Shown in pieces: positions 49,104 to 57,778 of a stretch of 64,000 bases of DNA (position 1 is its first letter; the number at the start of each line of letters is the position of its first letter). The notes beneath the pieces were generated by a model, which was given only the letters and a program-made list of their open reading frames with translations, made no database searches and had not been told where the DNA came from. The position numbers were made by a program, and so were the translations under genes. The stretch is from Caulobacter segnis (GTDB taxonomy: Bacteria; Pseudomonadota; Alphaproteobacteria; Caulobacterales; Caulobacteraceae): the NCBI RefSeq assembly GCF_023935105.1, contig NZ_CP096040.1, forward strand, positions 310,001 through 374,000. Direction: 5' to 3'.

Positions 49104-49964
49104 ATGGACACCGAGAACACCCTGAAGACGCCGGTCCTGGTGCTGGGCGCGACCAGCCTGATCGGCGACCACCTGCTGCGGCGGCTGGTCGCCGAGGGTT
49201 TCGACCCCGTGGCCTTCAGCCGCCGGCCGCCGTCGGAGGACGCCTGCTGGATCGGCGGCGACCTGAAGGACGCGGACCTGGAAGAGCGCCTGCCGCCGGC
49301 GGCCACGGTGTTCTCGCTGTCGCCGATATGGCTGCTGCCGGCCGTGCTGCCGTTGCTGAAGGCGCGGGGCATGGAGCGGCTGATCGCCTTCTCCTCGACC
49401 AGCCGCTTCACCAAGACCGACTCGCCGGACGCGGGCGAGCGGGCCGTGGCGTTGGAGCTGGCCAGCGCGGAAGCCGCCGTCGAGACCTGGTGCGGCGAGC
49501 ATGGCGTCGCCTGGACCCTGCTGCGGCCGACCTTGATCTATGACGAGGGCCACGACGAAAACGTCAGCCGGATCGCCCGCCTGGTGAAGCGGTTCCACGT
49601 CATGCCGCTGGCCGGTGCGGGCGAGGGGCTGCGCCAGCCGGTCCACGCGGCGGACCTGGCCGCCGGCGCCCTGGCCGCGGCCCATGCGCCCGCGACGCGC
49701 GACCGCGCCTACAACCTGGTGGGCGGCGAGACGGTGACCTACCGCGTCATGGTCGACCGGGTGTTCGAAGGCCTGGGCAAGACGCCCCGCAGCCTGCCGA
49801 TGCCCGTGTGGCTGTTCGGTCTGATCATGCGGCTGGCCAAGCCGTTCTATCCCGGCGCGACCACGGCCATGGGGACCCGGATGGGCCAGGATCTGACGTT
49901 CGATTCCGGCGAGGCGGTCCGGGATTTCGCATGGGCGCCGAGAGCGTTCCATCCCCGGTTCTGA
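49104..49964 (+). CDS. NAD(P)-dependent sugar-epimerase-like protein
   Basis: The 286-residue protein has a Rossmann N-terminus (VLVLGATSLIGDHLLRRL), a short GGDLKDADLEERLP region and the structural LLRPTLIYDEGHDENVSRIARLVKR and [15 protein letters not shown] segments. It is an extended short-chain dehydrogenase, but the YxxxK motif is not evident. It is more like the NmrA or atypical-SDR types that bind NAD(P) without clear catalysis. The substrate is unknown. It is divergent from the YjbR-type gene. Confidence 0.8.
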   Translation: MDTENTLKTPVLVLGATSLIGDHLLRRLVAEGFDPVAFSRRPPSEDACWIGGDLKDADLEERLPPAATVFSLSPIWLLPAVLPLLKARGMERLIAFSSTSRFTKTDSPDAGERAVALELASAEAAVETWCGEHGVAWTLLRPTLIYDEGHDENVSRIARLVKRFHVMPLAGAGEGLRQPVHAADLAAGALAAAHAPATRDRAYNLVGGETVTYRVMVDRVFEGLGKTPRSLPMPVWLFGLIMRLAKPFYPGATTAMGTRMGQDLTFDSGEAVRDFAWAPRAFHPRF

Positions 49965-49992
49965 ACCGATCTCCCGCAAGGGAGTAAGGGCG

Positions 49993-50523
49993 TCAATCCG
50001 CGTCGGCCAGCACCATGGCGAAGGGCGTCAGCGCGCCGTCGCGCTCGACATAGCCGCTGACCAGCTTGCGGTTGGGCGGCAGGGCGCCCAGGTCGATCTC
50101 CTCGCTCGGGAACACCACGGTGCGGCGGTCGCCGATGCAGACCACCAGTTCGTAGCCGTCGAAGGCCCGGCGCGACATGGCCTTGATGTACGAATAGTAC
50201 GGCTCGCGCCGCCACGCGGCAGGCTTGCCGGGGTCGACGACCACGTTCAGGCGCTTGCCGTCGCGGTCGGAATACATGACGAAGCCGGCCTTGTCGGGGC
50301 GCCACTCGGGGCCGAGCTTCTCGGACGTGATCCACAGGCACATGAAGCCCCGGCAAGCGGTCGGGCGATGCTCGTAGTGGCCACAGCCGCCGCCTTTGCG
50401 GAAGTGCGAGCACCAGACGCCGTCGGCCTTGTCCAGGGCTTCGATCGCCAGGACCTTGCAGCACAGGCCGCATGACCCGCAGGTCTTGCCGGCGGCTGGC
50501 TGGGCGAACACCAGCTCGGTCAC
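49993..50523 (-). CDS. YkgJ-like Cys-cluster protein (first of tandem pair, downstream)
   Basis: The 176-residue protein has the YkgJ/zinc-or-iron-chelating pattern: CGSCGLCCKVLAI, WCSHFRKGGGCGHYEHRPTACRGFMC, then VVVDPGKPAAW. It is related to a paralogue immediately upstream. GTG 50523 overlaps the upstream stop by the GTGA arrangement, so translation is coupled. The metal and role are unknown. Confidence 0.85.
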   Translation of the reverse strand: MTELVFAQPAAGKTCGSCGLCCKVLAIEALDKADGVWCSHFRKGGGCGHYEHRPTACRGFMCLWITSEKLGPEWRPDKAGFVMYSDRDGKRLNVVVDPGKPAAWRREPYYSYIKAMSRRAFDGYELVVCIGDRRTVVFPSEEIDLGALPPNRKLVSGYVERDGALTPFAMVLADAD

Positions 50524-50957
50524 GCGGCGAAGCTCCGCACCACGCCCAGGTCGACGTCGCGATCGGGTCGGATCTCGAAGCCGCGCTGGCCGACCAGGAC
50601 GTTCAGGGTCAGGCCGTCGGTGGCGCCGCGCGCGGCCCAGGCCCGCAGGGTGGCGTGGTAGGGCGCCTTGCGCCAGGCGTCGGGGCTGGCCGGATCGACC
50701 TCGACGACCATGCGGCGGCCCTGGTCTTCGCGGTGCAGGACGAAGCGGGCCCGGTCCGGCCGCCAGTCCTCGCCCAGGCCCTCGCTCTTCAGCCAGTAGC
50801 AGGCGAAGTCGGCGCAGGCGCGCGGGCGGTCGACATAGATGGCGCAGCCCGAACCCTTGCGGAAATGACCGCACCAGGCGTGCGGCGGCTTGGCCAGCGC
50901 CTCGACGCCCATCAGCTTGCAGCACATGCCGCATCCGCCGCAGCTCTTCCCGGCCAT
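50520..50957 (-). CDS. YkgJ-like Cys-cluster protein (second of tandem pair, upstream)
   Basis: The 145-residue protein matches its neighbour: CGGCGMCCKLMGVEAL, WCGHFRKGSGCAIYVDRPRACADFACYWL, WRPDRARFVL and VVEVDPASPDAW. The eight conserved Cys suggest metal binding. ATG 50957 has GGGGAC upstream; a second ATG at 50966 is possible. The pair probably arose by duplication. Confidence 0.85.
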   Translation of the reverse strand: MAGKSCGGCGMCCKLMGVEALAKPPHAWCGHFRKGSGCAIYVDRPRACADFACYWLKSEGLGEDWRPDRARFVLHREDQGRRMVVEVDPASPDAWRKAPYHATLRAWAARGATDGLTLNVLVGQRGFEIRPDRDVDLGVVRSFAA

Positions 50958-51071
50958 CGTCCCCATCCCGGCCAATCGTCAGGAGGCGGACGTTAGCGGG
51001 GCTGTGTGACGGTTTGATGCGGGGGAGCGGGGCGAGTCGTGCTCGGTCAGACGTCGCGGTTCTCAAACTTT

Positions 51072-51210
51072 GCTTTCCTGGGCCCTGTGCCCAGGACCCA
51101 GAGTTCAGGAACAGCTGAACGGCAGGCAGACCTCAGTCTGGCCGCCGCGCGAATTTTGATACGCACAGTGCGCCTTTGAGCTGGGTCCTGGGCACAAGGC
51201 CCAGGAAAGC
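51072..51210. repeat. BIME-like element: 29-bp inverted repeats enclosing several hairpins
   Basis: Arms at 51072-51100 and 51182-51210 match as inverted repeats at 28 of 29 bases. Each arm is itself a hairpin (CCTGGG...CCCAGG). The 81-bp centre holds further hairpins: GTTCA...TGAAC, CAGAC-CTCA-GTCTG and CGCAC-A-GTGCG. It occupies most of the 285-base gap 50958-51242, which holds no gene. It resembles REP/BIME or MITE-like dispersed elements. Confidence 0.8.
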
Positions 51211-51242
51211 GAGGATATTTGTCCCGTTGACTATCAAACGGC

Positions 51243-51773
51243 CTAACCCCTTGCGCACGTCGTCCGCGTCAGGGCGTAGCCGGCGAAGGCGTTTTCCTTT
51301 CCGCCCATCTTGGCGACGATGGTCCAGGTCAGCGTGTCGCCATCGCGCCGCCAGCGGTTGACGAAACTGGCGTCGGGATAGGCGTAGGCGATGTCGAAGC
51401 CGCCCGGCTGGACCTCGCCCTTGCCCGTGGCGGTGAAGTCGCCGCCGAAGCTGTCGGCCCAGAAGCCGGAGACGCCAATGGGCGGTCCATCCTTGGGCGG
51501 GACGCCTCGGCCCGCCAGCACCAGGTGGGCGGCGTAGCGGTCGGCCGGATCGGCCTTGGCGTGGCTATCGGCGTCCACCGTCAGCAGCGTTCCCAGCGCC
51601 GCCGGCCGCGCCGACAAGCTGATCTCCACCGCCTTGCCCATCACTTCGCCGGCGCCGCGCCAGCAGCCTTCCAGCGCCTTGACCTCGGCGGGAACCGGGG
51701 CGGGCGGCGGATCCTCCGCCCGGGCGGCCCCGGCCATCGCCAACAGCAAAGCGCTCACGCTCGACACGCGCAT
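51243..51773 (-). CDS. Hypothetical secreted lipocalin-like protein
   Basis: The 176-residue protein has a signal peptide (MRVSSVSALLLAMAGAARA), then VKALEGCWRGAGEVMGKAVEISL and alternating strands to the C-terminal TRTTCARG. The pattern of a GCW at the first strand and a late Cys suggests a small beta-barrel with a disulfide, as in lipocalin-like hypothetical proteins. Three consecutive ATG codons (51779, 51776, 51773) are possible starts; the last is best spaced from GGGGG. Confidence 0.72.
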   Translation of the reverse strand: MRVSSVSALLLAMAGAARAEDPPPAPVPAEVKALEGCWRGAGEVMGKAVEISLSARPAALGTLLTVDADSHAKADPADRYAAHLVLAGRGVPPKDGPPIGVSGFWADSFGGDFTATGKGEVQPGGFDIAYAYPDASFVNRWRRDGDTLTWTIVAKMGGKENAFAGYALTRTTCARG

Positions 51774-51825
51774 CATCATCCCCCGAACTGCGGCCGCCGA
51801 TCCGCGCATGAGTCGGCCCTGACGC

Positions 51826-52179
51826 CTACTCGACGCCCGTGGCGCTCCACACGCCCAGCTCGTTGCCGGACGGATCGGTGAAGTGGAAGCGGCGGCCGCC
51901 GGGAAAGCCGAAGATCGGGGCGGTGATCACGCCGCCGGCCTTGACGACCTTGTCCAGCATGGCTTCCAGATCATGGGCGTAAAGGATCACCAGCGGCCGG
52001 TCGGTCGAGCCTTCCTGCGGCTTGGCGAAGCCGCCGTCTGCGCCCTGGCCCTCGAAGGCGACATAGTCGGGACCGTAGTCGACGAAGCTCCAGCCGAAGG
52101 CGACGGAATAGAAGCTCTTGGTCGCCGGCAGGTCGCCGCCCGGCCACTCGATGTAGTCGATCTTGCCGTCCTCGCGCAT
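51826..52179 (-). CDS. VOC family (glyoxalase-like) protein
   Basis: The 117-residue protein is a typical single VOC fold: KIDYIEWPGGDLPATKSFYSVAFGWSF, YVAFEGQGADGGF, VILYAHDLEAMLDKVVKAGGVIT and GRRFHFTDPSGNELGVWS. Potential metal ligands are present in EWPG, HDLE and ELGV contexts. Such proteins include lyases and antibiotic-binding proteins; no substrate is predictable. GGAGAG precedes the ATG. Confidence 0.9.
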   Translation of the reverse strand: MREDGKIDYIEWPGGDLPATKSFYSVAFGWSFVDYGPDYVAFEGQGADGGFAKPQEGSTDRPLVILYAHDLEAMLDKVVKAGGVITAPIFGFPGGRRFHFTDPSGNELGVWSATGVE

Positions 52180-52223
52180 GACGCTCTCCAGGAGTTTTGT
52201 TCCTTTTTTGTTCTAGATGCCGC

Positions 52224-52883
52224 TTACGGCAGAGTCCAGACGCTGGTCCGCTTGACGGCGAAATCCTCGAGCTCGCGCGTGGTCTCGACCTGGTACTCGG
52301 CCAGCTTCAGCAGGTCGTCCTTGCGGAAATAGGTGCGGCCCGGATCGCCAATCAGCACGCTGGCGCCGGCGGCCCGACCCAGGCGTAACCAGTCCATCAC
52401 CGCCTCGGCCATCGGCCGCTCGTAGCAGATGTCGCCGGCCAGCAGCACGTCGACCTCGGGTGGCGGGGCGTTCAGCAGGTTGACGTCGGTGAAGTCGACC
52501 GCGACGCCGTTGGCTTCCGCGTTCAGGCTGACGGCCGCCTCGCAGAAGACGTCGATGTCGGCGGCCAGCACGCTCCGCGCGCCCGCCTGCATGGCCGCGA
52601 TGGCGACGATGCCCGAACCGGTGGCGAAGTCGATCACCCGCTTGCCCGCGACGATTTCGGGGTGGTCCAGGATGTAGCGCGCCAGGGCCTGGCCGCCCGC
52701 CCAGGCGAAGGCCCAGAACGGCGGCGGCAGGCCGATCTCTTCCAGCGCCTCCTCGGTCAGTTGCCAGATCGGCGTGATCTCGTCGGCCAGATGCAGCGAC
52801 AGCTCGGGCGCGTGCGGCGTCGGCTGGAAGCGCGTGTTGTCGCGGATGAAGGCCCGCCGGCCTTCCAGGGTCTGGACGATCAT
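52224..52883 (-). CDS. Class I SAM-dependent methyltransferase, ETF-beta lysine methyltransferase type
   Basis: The 219-residue protein has PFWAFAWAGGQALARYILDHPE, the SAM motif VIDFATGSGIVAIAAMQAGA, AADIDVFCEAAVSLNAEANG, and DVLLAGDICYERPM, the post-motif DxxY of ETFBKMT/METTL20-like seven-beta-strand methyltransferases. In other alphaproteobacteria a homologue methylates lysines of the electron-transfer flavoprotein beta subunit. No etfB is visible in this window. It is next to a desaturase gene on the same strand, 24 bases apart. Confidence 0.85.
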   Translation of the reverse strand: MIVQTLEGRRAFIRDNTRFQPTPHAPELSLHLADEITPIWQLTEEALEEIGLPPPFWAFAWAGGQALARYILDHPEIVAGKRVIDFATGSGIVAIAAMQAGARSVLAADIDVFCEAAVSLNAEANGVAVDFTDVNLLNAPPPEVDVLLAGDICYERPMAEAVMDWLRLGRAAGASVLIGDPGRTYFRKDDLLKLAEYQVETTRELEDFAVKRTSVWTLP

Positions 52884-52907
52884 GGGCGGCTTAGAGCACG
52901 CGGCGGG

Positions 52908-53861
52908 TCAAGCCGCGACCGGTTTGCTCGACGCGGCCTTCAGCACGGTCAGATAGCCCGGCGCGGTCAGCATGCCGGCGGTCAGGCCCTTCTTCTCCAG
53001 CAGGCGGTGGGCCAGCGGCAGGTTCCAGCACGGGGTGTGCATGAACATGTGGTGCTCGGCGTGGAAGTTGACGTGGTAGGGCGCGATCAGGGCGCGCTCG
53101 ATCCAGTTGGCGTGGGTGGTGCGGGCGTGACGGAACGGGTCGGGCTCGTCCTTGGCCACCAGGGCGTGCTCGGCGATGTTGCGCAGGCGGGTGACCAGCG
53201 GAAACCACGTCGCCATCGGCACGATCCAGAGCGCCAGCCAGGCCCACCACAGGCCCATCGCCGACAGCACGAGCAGGATGCCCAGGTTCCAGAGCAGGAA
53301 CGGCCTTTGTCGCGCCACCTCGCCGGCGAAGATCGCGCCTTTCGGCTGGTCGCCGGAAGAGACTCGAAGCTTGCCCAGCAGCGGCCCGAAGCGCTGCTTG
53401 AAGAAGGTCTGGCCGGTCAGGTCGCGGACGATCTTGCGGCGCAGGGACGCGCGGGTCGTCGGGAACGGCGCGGAGAGGACCAGGTCCGGATCCTCGGCCT
53501 GCTGCGCGAACTTGTGGTGGGTCAGGTGATAGGGCCGATAGCTGGCCAGCGACGCGCCCGTCGGGGCGGCGCACAGCCATTCGCCGATCCAGTCGTTGAC
53601 CTTCAGGTTCGGGTGAAGTCCGCCGTGGGCGGCCTCGTGCATCAGTATGGCCAGGCCCAGTTGCCGCGCGCCGATCAGCATCACGGCCAGGACATAGGTC
53701 AGCGGGTTGGGGAACAGGACGAACAACGCCCCGGCCAGCAGGATCACGGCCCAGGCATGGGCGACCATGGCGATCCCGCGCCAGGACGAGCGCGCCGAGA
53801 TCCGCGTCCATTCCTCGGGCGTGAAAAGGTCCTGGGGTTTGACGCGTGCGGCGACGGCCAT
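52908..53861 (-). CDS. Membrane fatty acid desaturase
   Basis: The 317-residue protein has the three histidine boxes of the PF00487 family: HEAAHGG, HLTHH and HAEHH, with hydrophobic segments between. These bind a di-iron centre that introduces a double bond or hydroxyl into an acyl chain or carotenoid. A start at ATG 53861 or 53879 is possible; neither has a clear ribosome-binding site. Confidence 0.92.
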   Translation of the reverse strand: MAVAARVKPQDLFTPEEWTRISARSSWRGIAMVAHAWAVILLAGALFVLFPNPLTYVLAVMLIGARQLGLAILMHEAAHGGLHPNLKVNDWIGEWLCAAPTGASLASYRPYHLTHHKFAQQAEDPDLVLSAPFPTTRASLRRKIVRDLTGQTFFKQRFGPLLGKLRVSSGDQPKGAIFAGEVARQRPFLLWNLGILLVLSAMGLWWAWLALWIVPMATWFPLVTRLRNIAEHALVAKDEPDPFRHARTTHANWIERALIAPYHVNFHAEHHMFMHTPCWNLPLAHRLLEKKGLTAGMLTAPGYLTVLKAASSKPVAA

Positions 53862-53928
53862 GGAACGATCATCGCACATTCAGGTTGGTCCCGACAGCAT
53901 GACCCGACGTCACATTCCGGAGCCGCCG

Positions 53929-54279
53929 ATGCGCCGACCGACCGCCGCCTTCCTGCTCGCCATGACCTTCGCCGCCGGGGCCTTGCCGGCCGCGGCCGCC
54001 AGCTTCGACTGCGCCAAGGCCCACAAGGCCGACGAGCGGGCGATCTGCGCCAACCGCGCGCTCAACGACCAGGACGTGCGGATGGACCAGCTGTACGGCA
54101 TCACCCGCCATCTCGTTCCGATGGGCGGGCGCGGCGCGATCATGGATGACCAGCGGGTCTGGCTGAAGTCGCGGGCTAGCTGCGGGGCGAACCGCGCCTG
54201 CCTGGCGCGCAGCTACGACGACCGCATCCGCCAGCTGAACACGGTCATGGACCGCGTCTACCGGCAGGGGCCGTTCTAA
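53929..54279 (+). CDS. LprI-like secreted protein
   Basis: The 116-residue protein has a signal peptide (MRRPTAAFLLAMTFAAGALP, cleavage near AAA|SFDC) and a four-Cys domain: SFDCAKAHKADERAICANRALNDQDVRMDQLY and WLKSRASCGANRACLARSYDDRIRQL. This is the lysozyme-inhibitor LprI-N family pattern (DUF1311). ATG 53929 has GGAG seven bases upstream. It converges on ubiA. Confidence 0.87.
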   Translation: MRRPTAAFLLAMTFAAGALPAAAASFDCAKAHKADERAICANRALNDQDVRMDQLYGITRHLVPMGGRGAIMDDQRVWLKSRASCGANRACLARSYDDRIRQLNTVMDRVYRQGPF

Positions 54280-54283
54280 GCCT

Positions 54284-55216
54284 TTAGAAGCTGACGCCCG
54301 GCTTCCACAGCCCCGCGACCAGACCAGCGAAGACGATCAGGCCGGCGACGGCGTTGGACTTGAACAGCTTCAGCGCGCCGGAGCCGTCGTCCAGCCGGAC
54401 GGCGGCGGCCTGGCGCGACAGGTGCAGGGCGAATAGGGCCGCCAGCGGCAGGAACAGCGGGCCGATGTTCCCGACCCAGCCGGCCGCGACCACGAAGCAG
54501 AACGACGCCAGGTAGAAGCCGGCCACCCCGACCTGGACCCGGTCGCCCAGCCGCCGAGTCGACGACTTGATCCCGGCCAGGGCGTCGTCCTCGATGTCCT
54601 GGATCGCGTAGATCGTGTCGTAGCCGAGGGTCCAGAAGATCCCCGAGGCGTAGAGCAGGGCGGCCGACCACGACAGATGGCCCACGGCGGCGGCGTAGCC
54701 CAGGAGGGCGCCCCAGTTGAAGGTCAGGCCCAGCCAGGCCTGCGGCCACCAGGTGATGCGCTTCATGAACGGGTAGCCGGCCACCAGCCCCAGCGACAGC
54801 ACGCCCAGCCCGATCGCGACCCAGCCCAGGGTCAGCAGGATCAGCAGGCTGACCAGGCTGCAGCCGACCAGGAACAGCCAGGCCTGCTTGATGGTGATCA
54901 GCCCGGCCGGGATCGGCCGCAGGGCGGTGCGGGCCACCTGGGCGTCGAAGTCGCGGTCGACGATGTCGTTGAAGGCGCAGCCCGCCGCCCGCATCAGGGC
55001 GGCGCCGACGAACACCGCCAGCAGCAGCCACGGATTGGGCCAGCGGCCCTGCTCGGCGGCGGCCAGGGCGATCCCCTGCCAGCCGGGCAGCATCAACAGC
55101 CAGATCCCCGCCGGCCGATCGAACCGGCCCAGCTTCAGCCACGGTCGCAGGCGCGGCGGCGCGTGGCGGTCGACCCAGTTGGTGGTGGCGGCGTCGGGCA
55201 GGATCGCGGAGGTCAT
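54284..55216 (-). CDS. ubiA: 4-hydroxybenzoate polyprenyltransferase
   Basis: UbiA attaches the polyprenyl chain to 4-hydroxybenzoate in ubiquinone synthesis, in the cytoplasmic membrane. The 310-residue protein has about nine helices and the two Asp-rich motifs: NDIVDRDFDAQVARTALRP and DTIYAIQDIEDD. The length is normal. ATG 55216 is preferred; the frame is open to 55237. It converges on the LprI-type gene with four bases between stops. Confidence 0.96.
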   Translation of the reverse strand: MTSAILPDAATTNWVDRHAPPRLRPWLKLGRFDRPAGIWLLMLPGWQGIALAAAEQGRWPNPWLLLAVFVGAALMRAAGCAFNDIVDRDFDAQVARTALRPIPAGLITIKQAWLFLVGCSLVSLLILLTLGWVAIGLGVLSLGLVAGYPFMKRITWWPQAWLGLTFNWGALLGYAAAVGHLSWSAALLYASGIFWTLGYDTIYAIQDIEDDALAGIKSSTRRLGDRVQVGVAGFYLASFCFVVAAGWVGNIGPLFLPLAALFALHLSRQAAAVRLDDGSGALKLFKSNAVAGLIVFAGLVAGLWKPGVSF

Positions 55217-55369
55217 GCGGCGAGGCTTAACCCGCAATCGCGGAAGGGGGGAAGGGCGGTCTCAAGCTCGTCATAGGTAAATTCAATCTCTCTGACAGGA
55301 ACGATCAATTGGATTTATCGCGCCCAAGCGGCGAATGTCTTCCTGCAAGTTGTTCGCAGGAGAGAAGCC

Positions 55370-55615
55370 ATGACCCGCGCCGCCATTCGCCTGTCCGGCT
55401 GGAGCCTGCTCGTCGCGGGCGCCGGCGCCGGAATTGTCCTGCCCCATCCCGTGACCACCGCCTTCTGGACCGCCGCCGCCCGGCTGTTCGACCGCGTCGG
55501 TGATCGAGGCATGGTCGCCCGCCTGACGGCGGCGACCAAGTTCGGCCCCCGGATCCGCCGCGGGATGGACGGTCGACCGGCTCGCCGGGTCGGTGGGGTC
55601 GCCGAAGCGTTCTGA
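55370..55615 (+). CDS. Small membrane protein related to DUF454
   Basis: The 81-residue product has one or two hydrophobic segments (SGWSLLVAGAGAGIVLPHPVTT) followed by a basic segment (FGPRIRRGMDGRPARR). The pattern resembles the next gene (DUF454/YbaN) but is more diverged. AGGAGAG precedes the ATG. A duplicated or degraded DUF454 copy is the likely origin. Confidence 0.65.
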   Translation: MTRAAIRLSGWSLLVAGAGAGIVLPHPVTTAFWTAAARLFDRVGDRGMVARLTAATKFGPRIRRGMDGRPARRVGGVAEAF

Positions 55616-55653
55616 GGCTTCCGAGCGCCGCGCTGAAGCGCTAGCGTCTGAGA

Positions 55654-55932
55654 ATGAGTCTCAACCCCCGTCGCAAGCCGCGTCGCCCCCTGACCCGCGT
55701 GGAGCGGTGGGCGCTGGACGGCGTGGGCGGGACGCTGCTGGCCATCGGCGCGGTGGGCGTCGTCACCCCAGGGCTGCCGACGACGGTTTTCTGGATCGGC
55801 GCGGTTCTGTGCTTCCTGAAGACCCGGCCCCACACCGTCAGACCGATGCTGCGCGTGCCGGTGGTCGGTCCGGCCATCGTCTGGTTCCTGCGCTGGCGGC
55901 CATTCGGCGGCGGACGCAAGCGGCGCCGCTGA
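55654..55932 (+). CDS. DUF454 (YbaN) family small membrane protein
   Basis: The 92-residue protein contains LDGVGGTLLAIGAVGVVTPGLPTTVFWIGAVLCFLKTRP, the hallmark of DUF454 (YbaN), with two hydrophobic segments and a basic tail (GGGRKRRR). The function is unknown. It follows a diverged paralogue by 38 bases and precedes the ABC exporter. Confidence 0.85.
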   Translation: MSLNPRRKPRRPLTRVERWALDGVGGTLLAIGAVGVVTPGLPTTVFWIGAVLCFLKTRPHTVRPMLRVPVVGPAIVWFLRWRPFGGGRKRRR

Positions 55933-55974
55933 CGGGTCGCGAAAAGCGGCGAAAGCGCCTATCTACGCCTCGCC

Positions 55975-57768
55975 ATGACCGACGATATCGAGGACGAGAC
56001 CGAAATCGGGGCCCGCAAGCGCGCCCTCTCCAACCGCCAGGTGCTGGCCTTCGTGGCCCGGTTCTGGAAGCGGCGGCCGGTGCTGTTCGGCCTGGGCGTC
56101 ACCCTGACCCTGGTGGCGATCGCCTTCGACCTGGCGCTGCCCTATGCCTCGGGTCACCTGGTCGACACGGTCACCAGCAAGCCGCGCGGCGACATGGGCG
56201 CCTGGCAGGCGCTGGGCCTGTTCGTCGGCGTCTATTTCGCCTTCGCGGTGATACGCAACATCGCCCACCGGTTCTGGATCCCGCTGGCGGCCCGGAACAT
56301 GGAGGAGATGACCAACGAGGGCTTCGCCAAGGTGCAGGCCTTCTCGTCGGACTGGCACGCCGACAGCTTCGCTGGCGCGACGGTGCGCAAACTGACCCGG
56401 GCCATGTGGGGCTATGACAGCGTCACCGACGCGGTGACCATCTGGCTGGGGCCGGGGATCATCGTGCTGGTCGGCCTGTCGATCGGCATGCTGCTGCGCC
56501 AGCCCCTGGCCGGCGCCATCTCGCTGGTGGTGGTCGTCGCCTACCTGTCGGTGAACCTGTGGATCACCGAGCGCTACGTGCGGCCCAGCAACCTGCGCTC
56601 CAACGCGCTGGACTCGCAGATCGGCGGAGCCCTGGCCGACGCCGTGACCTCCAATCCCACCGTCAAGAGCTTCGGCGCCGAGCAGCGCGAGGCCGCGCGT
56701 CTGGCGCAGGTCACCGCCGCCTGGCGCGACGCGGTGATGGTGACCTGGAGCCGCTTCACGGACGTCTGGCTGGGCCAGAACCTGCTGCTCGTTGTGCTGC
56801 AGGCCGGCCTGACCGGCTCGATGGTCTGGGCCTGGGCCAAGGGCACGGCCACGCCCGGCGACGTCGCCTTCGCCATCACCGCCTTCATGCTGATGAGCGG
56901 TTATCTGCGGAACCTGGGCGAGAACATCCGCATGCTGCAGAAGGGCATCGACGACACCGAGGACGTCGCGGCCTGGACCAGCCTGCAGCCGCAGATCGCC
57001 GACGCGCCCGGTGCGCCCGACTTCCGGCCGGGCCCCGGCGGTATCGAGTTCCGCGACGTGACCTTCCGCTACAAGGCCGCCGGCGCGCCGCTGTACGACC
57101 ATTTCAGCCTGAAGATCGCGCCCGGCGAGCGGGTCGCTCTGGTGGGGCCCACCGGCTCGGGCAAGTCGACCTTCGTCAAGCTGGTCCAGCGTCTGCACGA
57201 CCTGCAGGACGGGGCGATCGTCATCGACGGCCAGGACGTCTCGAAGGTCACCCAGACCTCCCTGCGCCGGGCCATCGCGGTGGTGCCGCAGGATCCGGCC
57301 CTGTTCCATCGGTCCTTGCTCGAGAACATCGCCTACGCCCGGCCGGACGCCACCCGCGCCGAGGTCGAGGCGGCGGCGAAGAAGGCCCGCGCCCACGACT
57401 TCATCCTGCGCCTGCCCCAGGGTTACGACACCCTGGTCGGCGAGCGGGGTGTCAAGCTGTCCGGCGGCGAGCGCCAGCGCGTGGCCATCGCCCGCGCCTT
57501 CCTGGCCGACGCGCCGATCCTGGTGCTGGACGAGGCGACCTCGTCGCTGGACGTCGAGACCGAAGGCCAGGTCCAGGCCGCCGCCGAGGCGTTGATGGAG
57601 GGGCGGACCACGATCGTCATCGCCCACCGCCTGTCCACCGTGCGCGGCGCCGATCGCATCCTGGTCTTCCAGGGCGGCCGCGTCGTCGAGGAAGGCCGCC
57701 ACGCCGAGCTGACTGCCCAGGGTGGGGTCTATGCCCGGCTGAACGCGATCAGCGCGGGCGTAGCCTAA
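55975..57768 (+). CDS. ABC exporter with fused membrane and ATPase domains
   Basis: The 597-residue half-transporter has six membrane helices (about 30-330) and an ATPase domain (about 345-597). The Walker A is GPTGSGKST, the signature is LSGGERQRVAIARA, Walker B is PILVLDEATSS and the switch His is in IAHRLSTVRGAD. It should dimerise and export a lipid, peptide or drug. It converges on the DUF4153 gene with ten bases between stops. Confidence 0.95.
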   Translation: MTDDIEDETEIGARKRALSNRQVLAFVARFWKRRPVLFGLGVTLTLVAIAFDLALPYASGHLVDTVTSKPRGDMGAWQALGLFVGVYFAFAVIRNIAHRFWIPLAARNMEEMTNEGFAKVQAFSSDWHADSFAGATVRKLTRAMWGYDSVTDAVTIWLGPGIIVLVGLSIGMLLRQPLAGAISLVVVVAYLSVNLWITERYVRPSNLRSNALDSQIGGALADAVTSNPTVKSFGAEQREAARLAQVTAAWRDAVMVTWSRFTDVWLGQNLLLVVLQAGLTGSMVWAWAKGTATPGDVAFAITAFMLMSGYLRNLGENIRMLQKGIDDTEDVAAWTSLQPQIADAPGAPDFRPGPGGIEFRDVTFRYKAAGAPLYDHFSLKIAPGERVALVGPTGSGKSTFVKLVQRLHDLQDGAIVIDGQDVSKVTQTSLRRAIAVVPQDPALFHRSLLENIAYARPDATRAEVEAAAKKARAHDFILRLPQGYDTLVGERGVKLSGGERQRVAIARAFLADAPILVLDEATSSLDVETEGQVQAAAEALMEGRTTIVIAHRLSTVRGADRILVFQGGRVVEEGRHAELTAQGGVYARLNAISAGVA

Positions 57769-57778
57769 GCGGGGCGGC

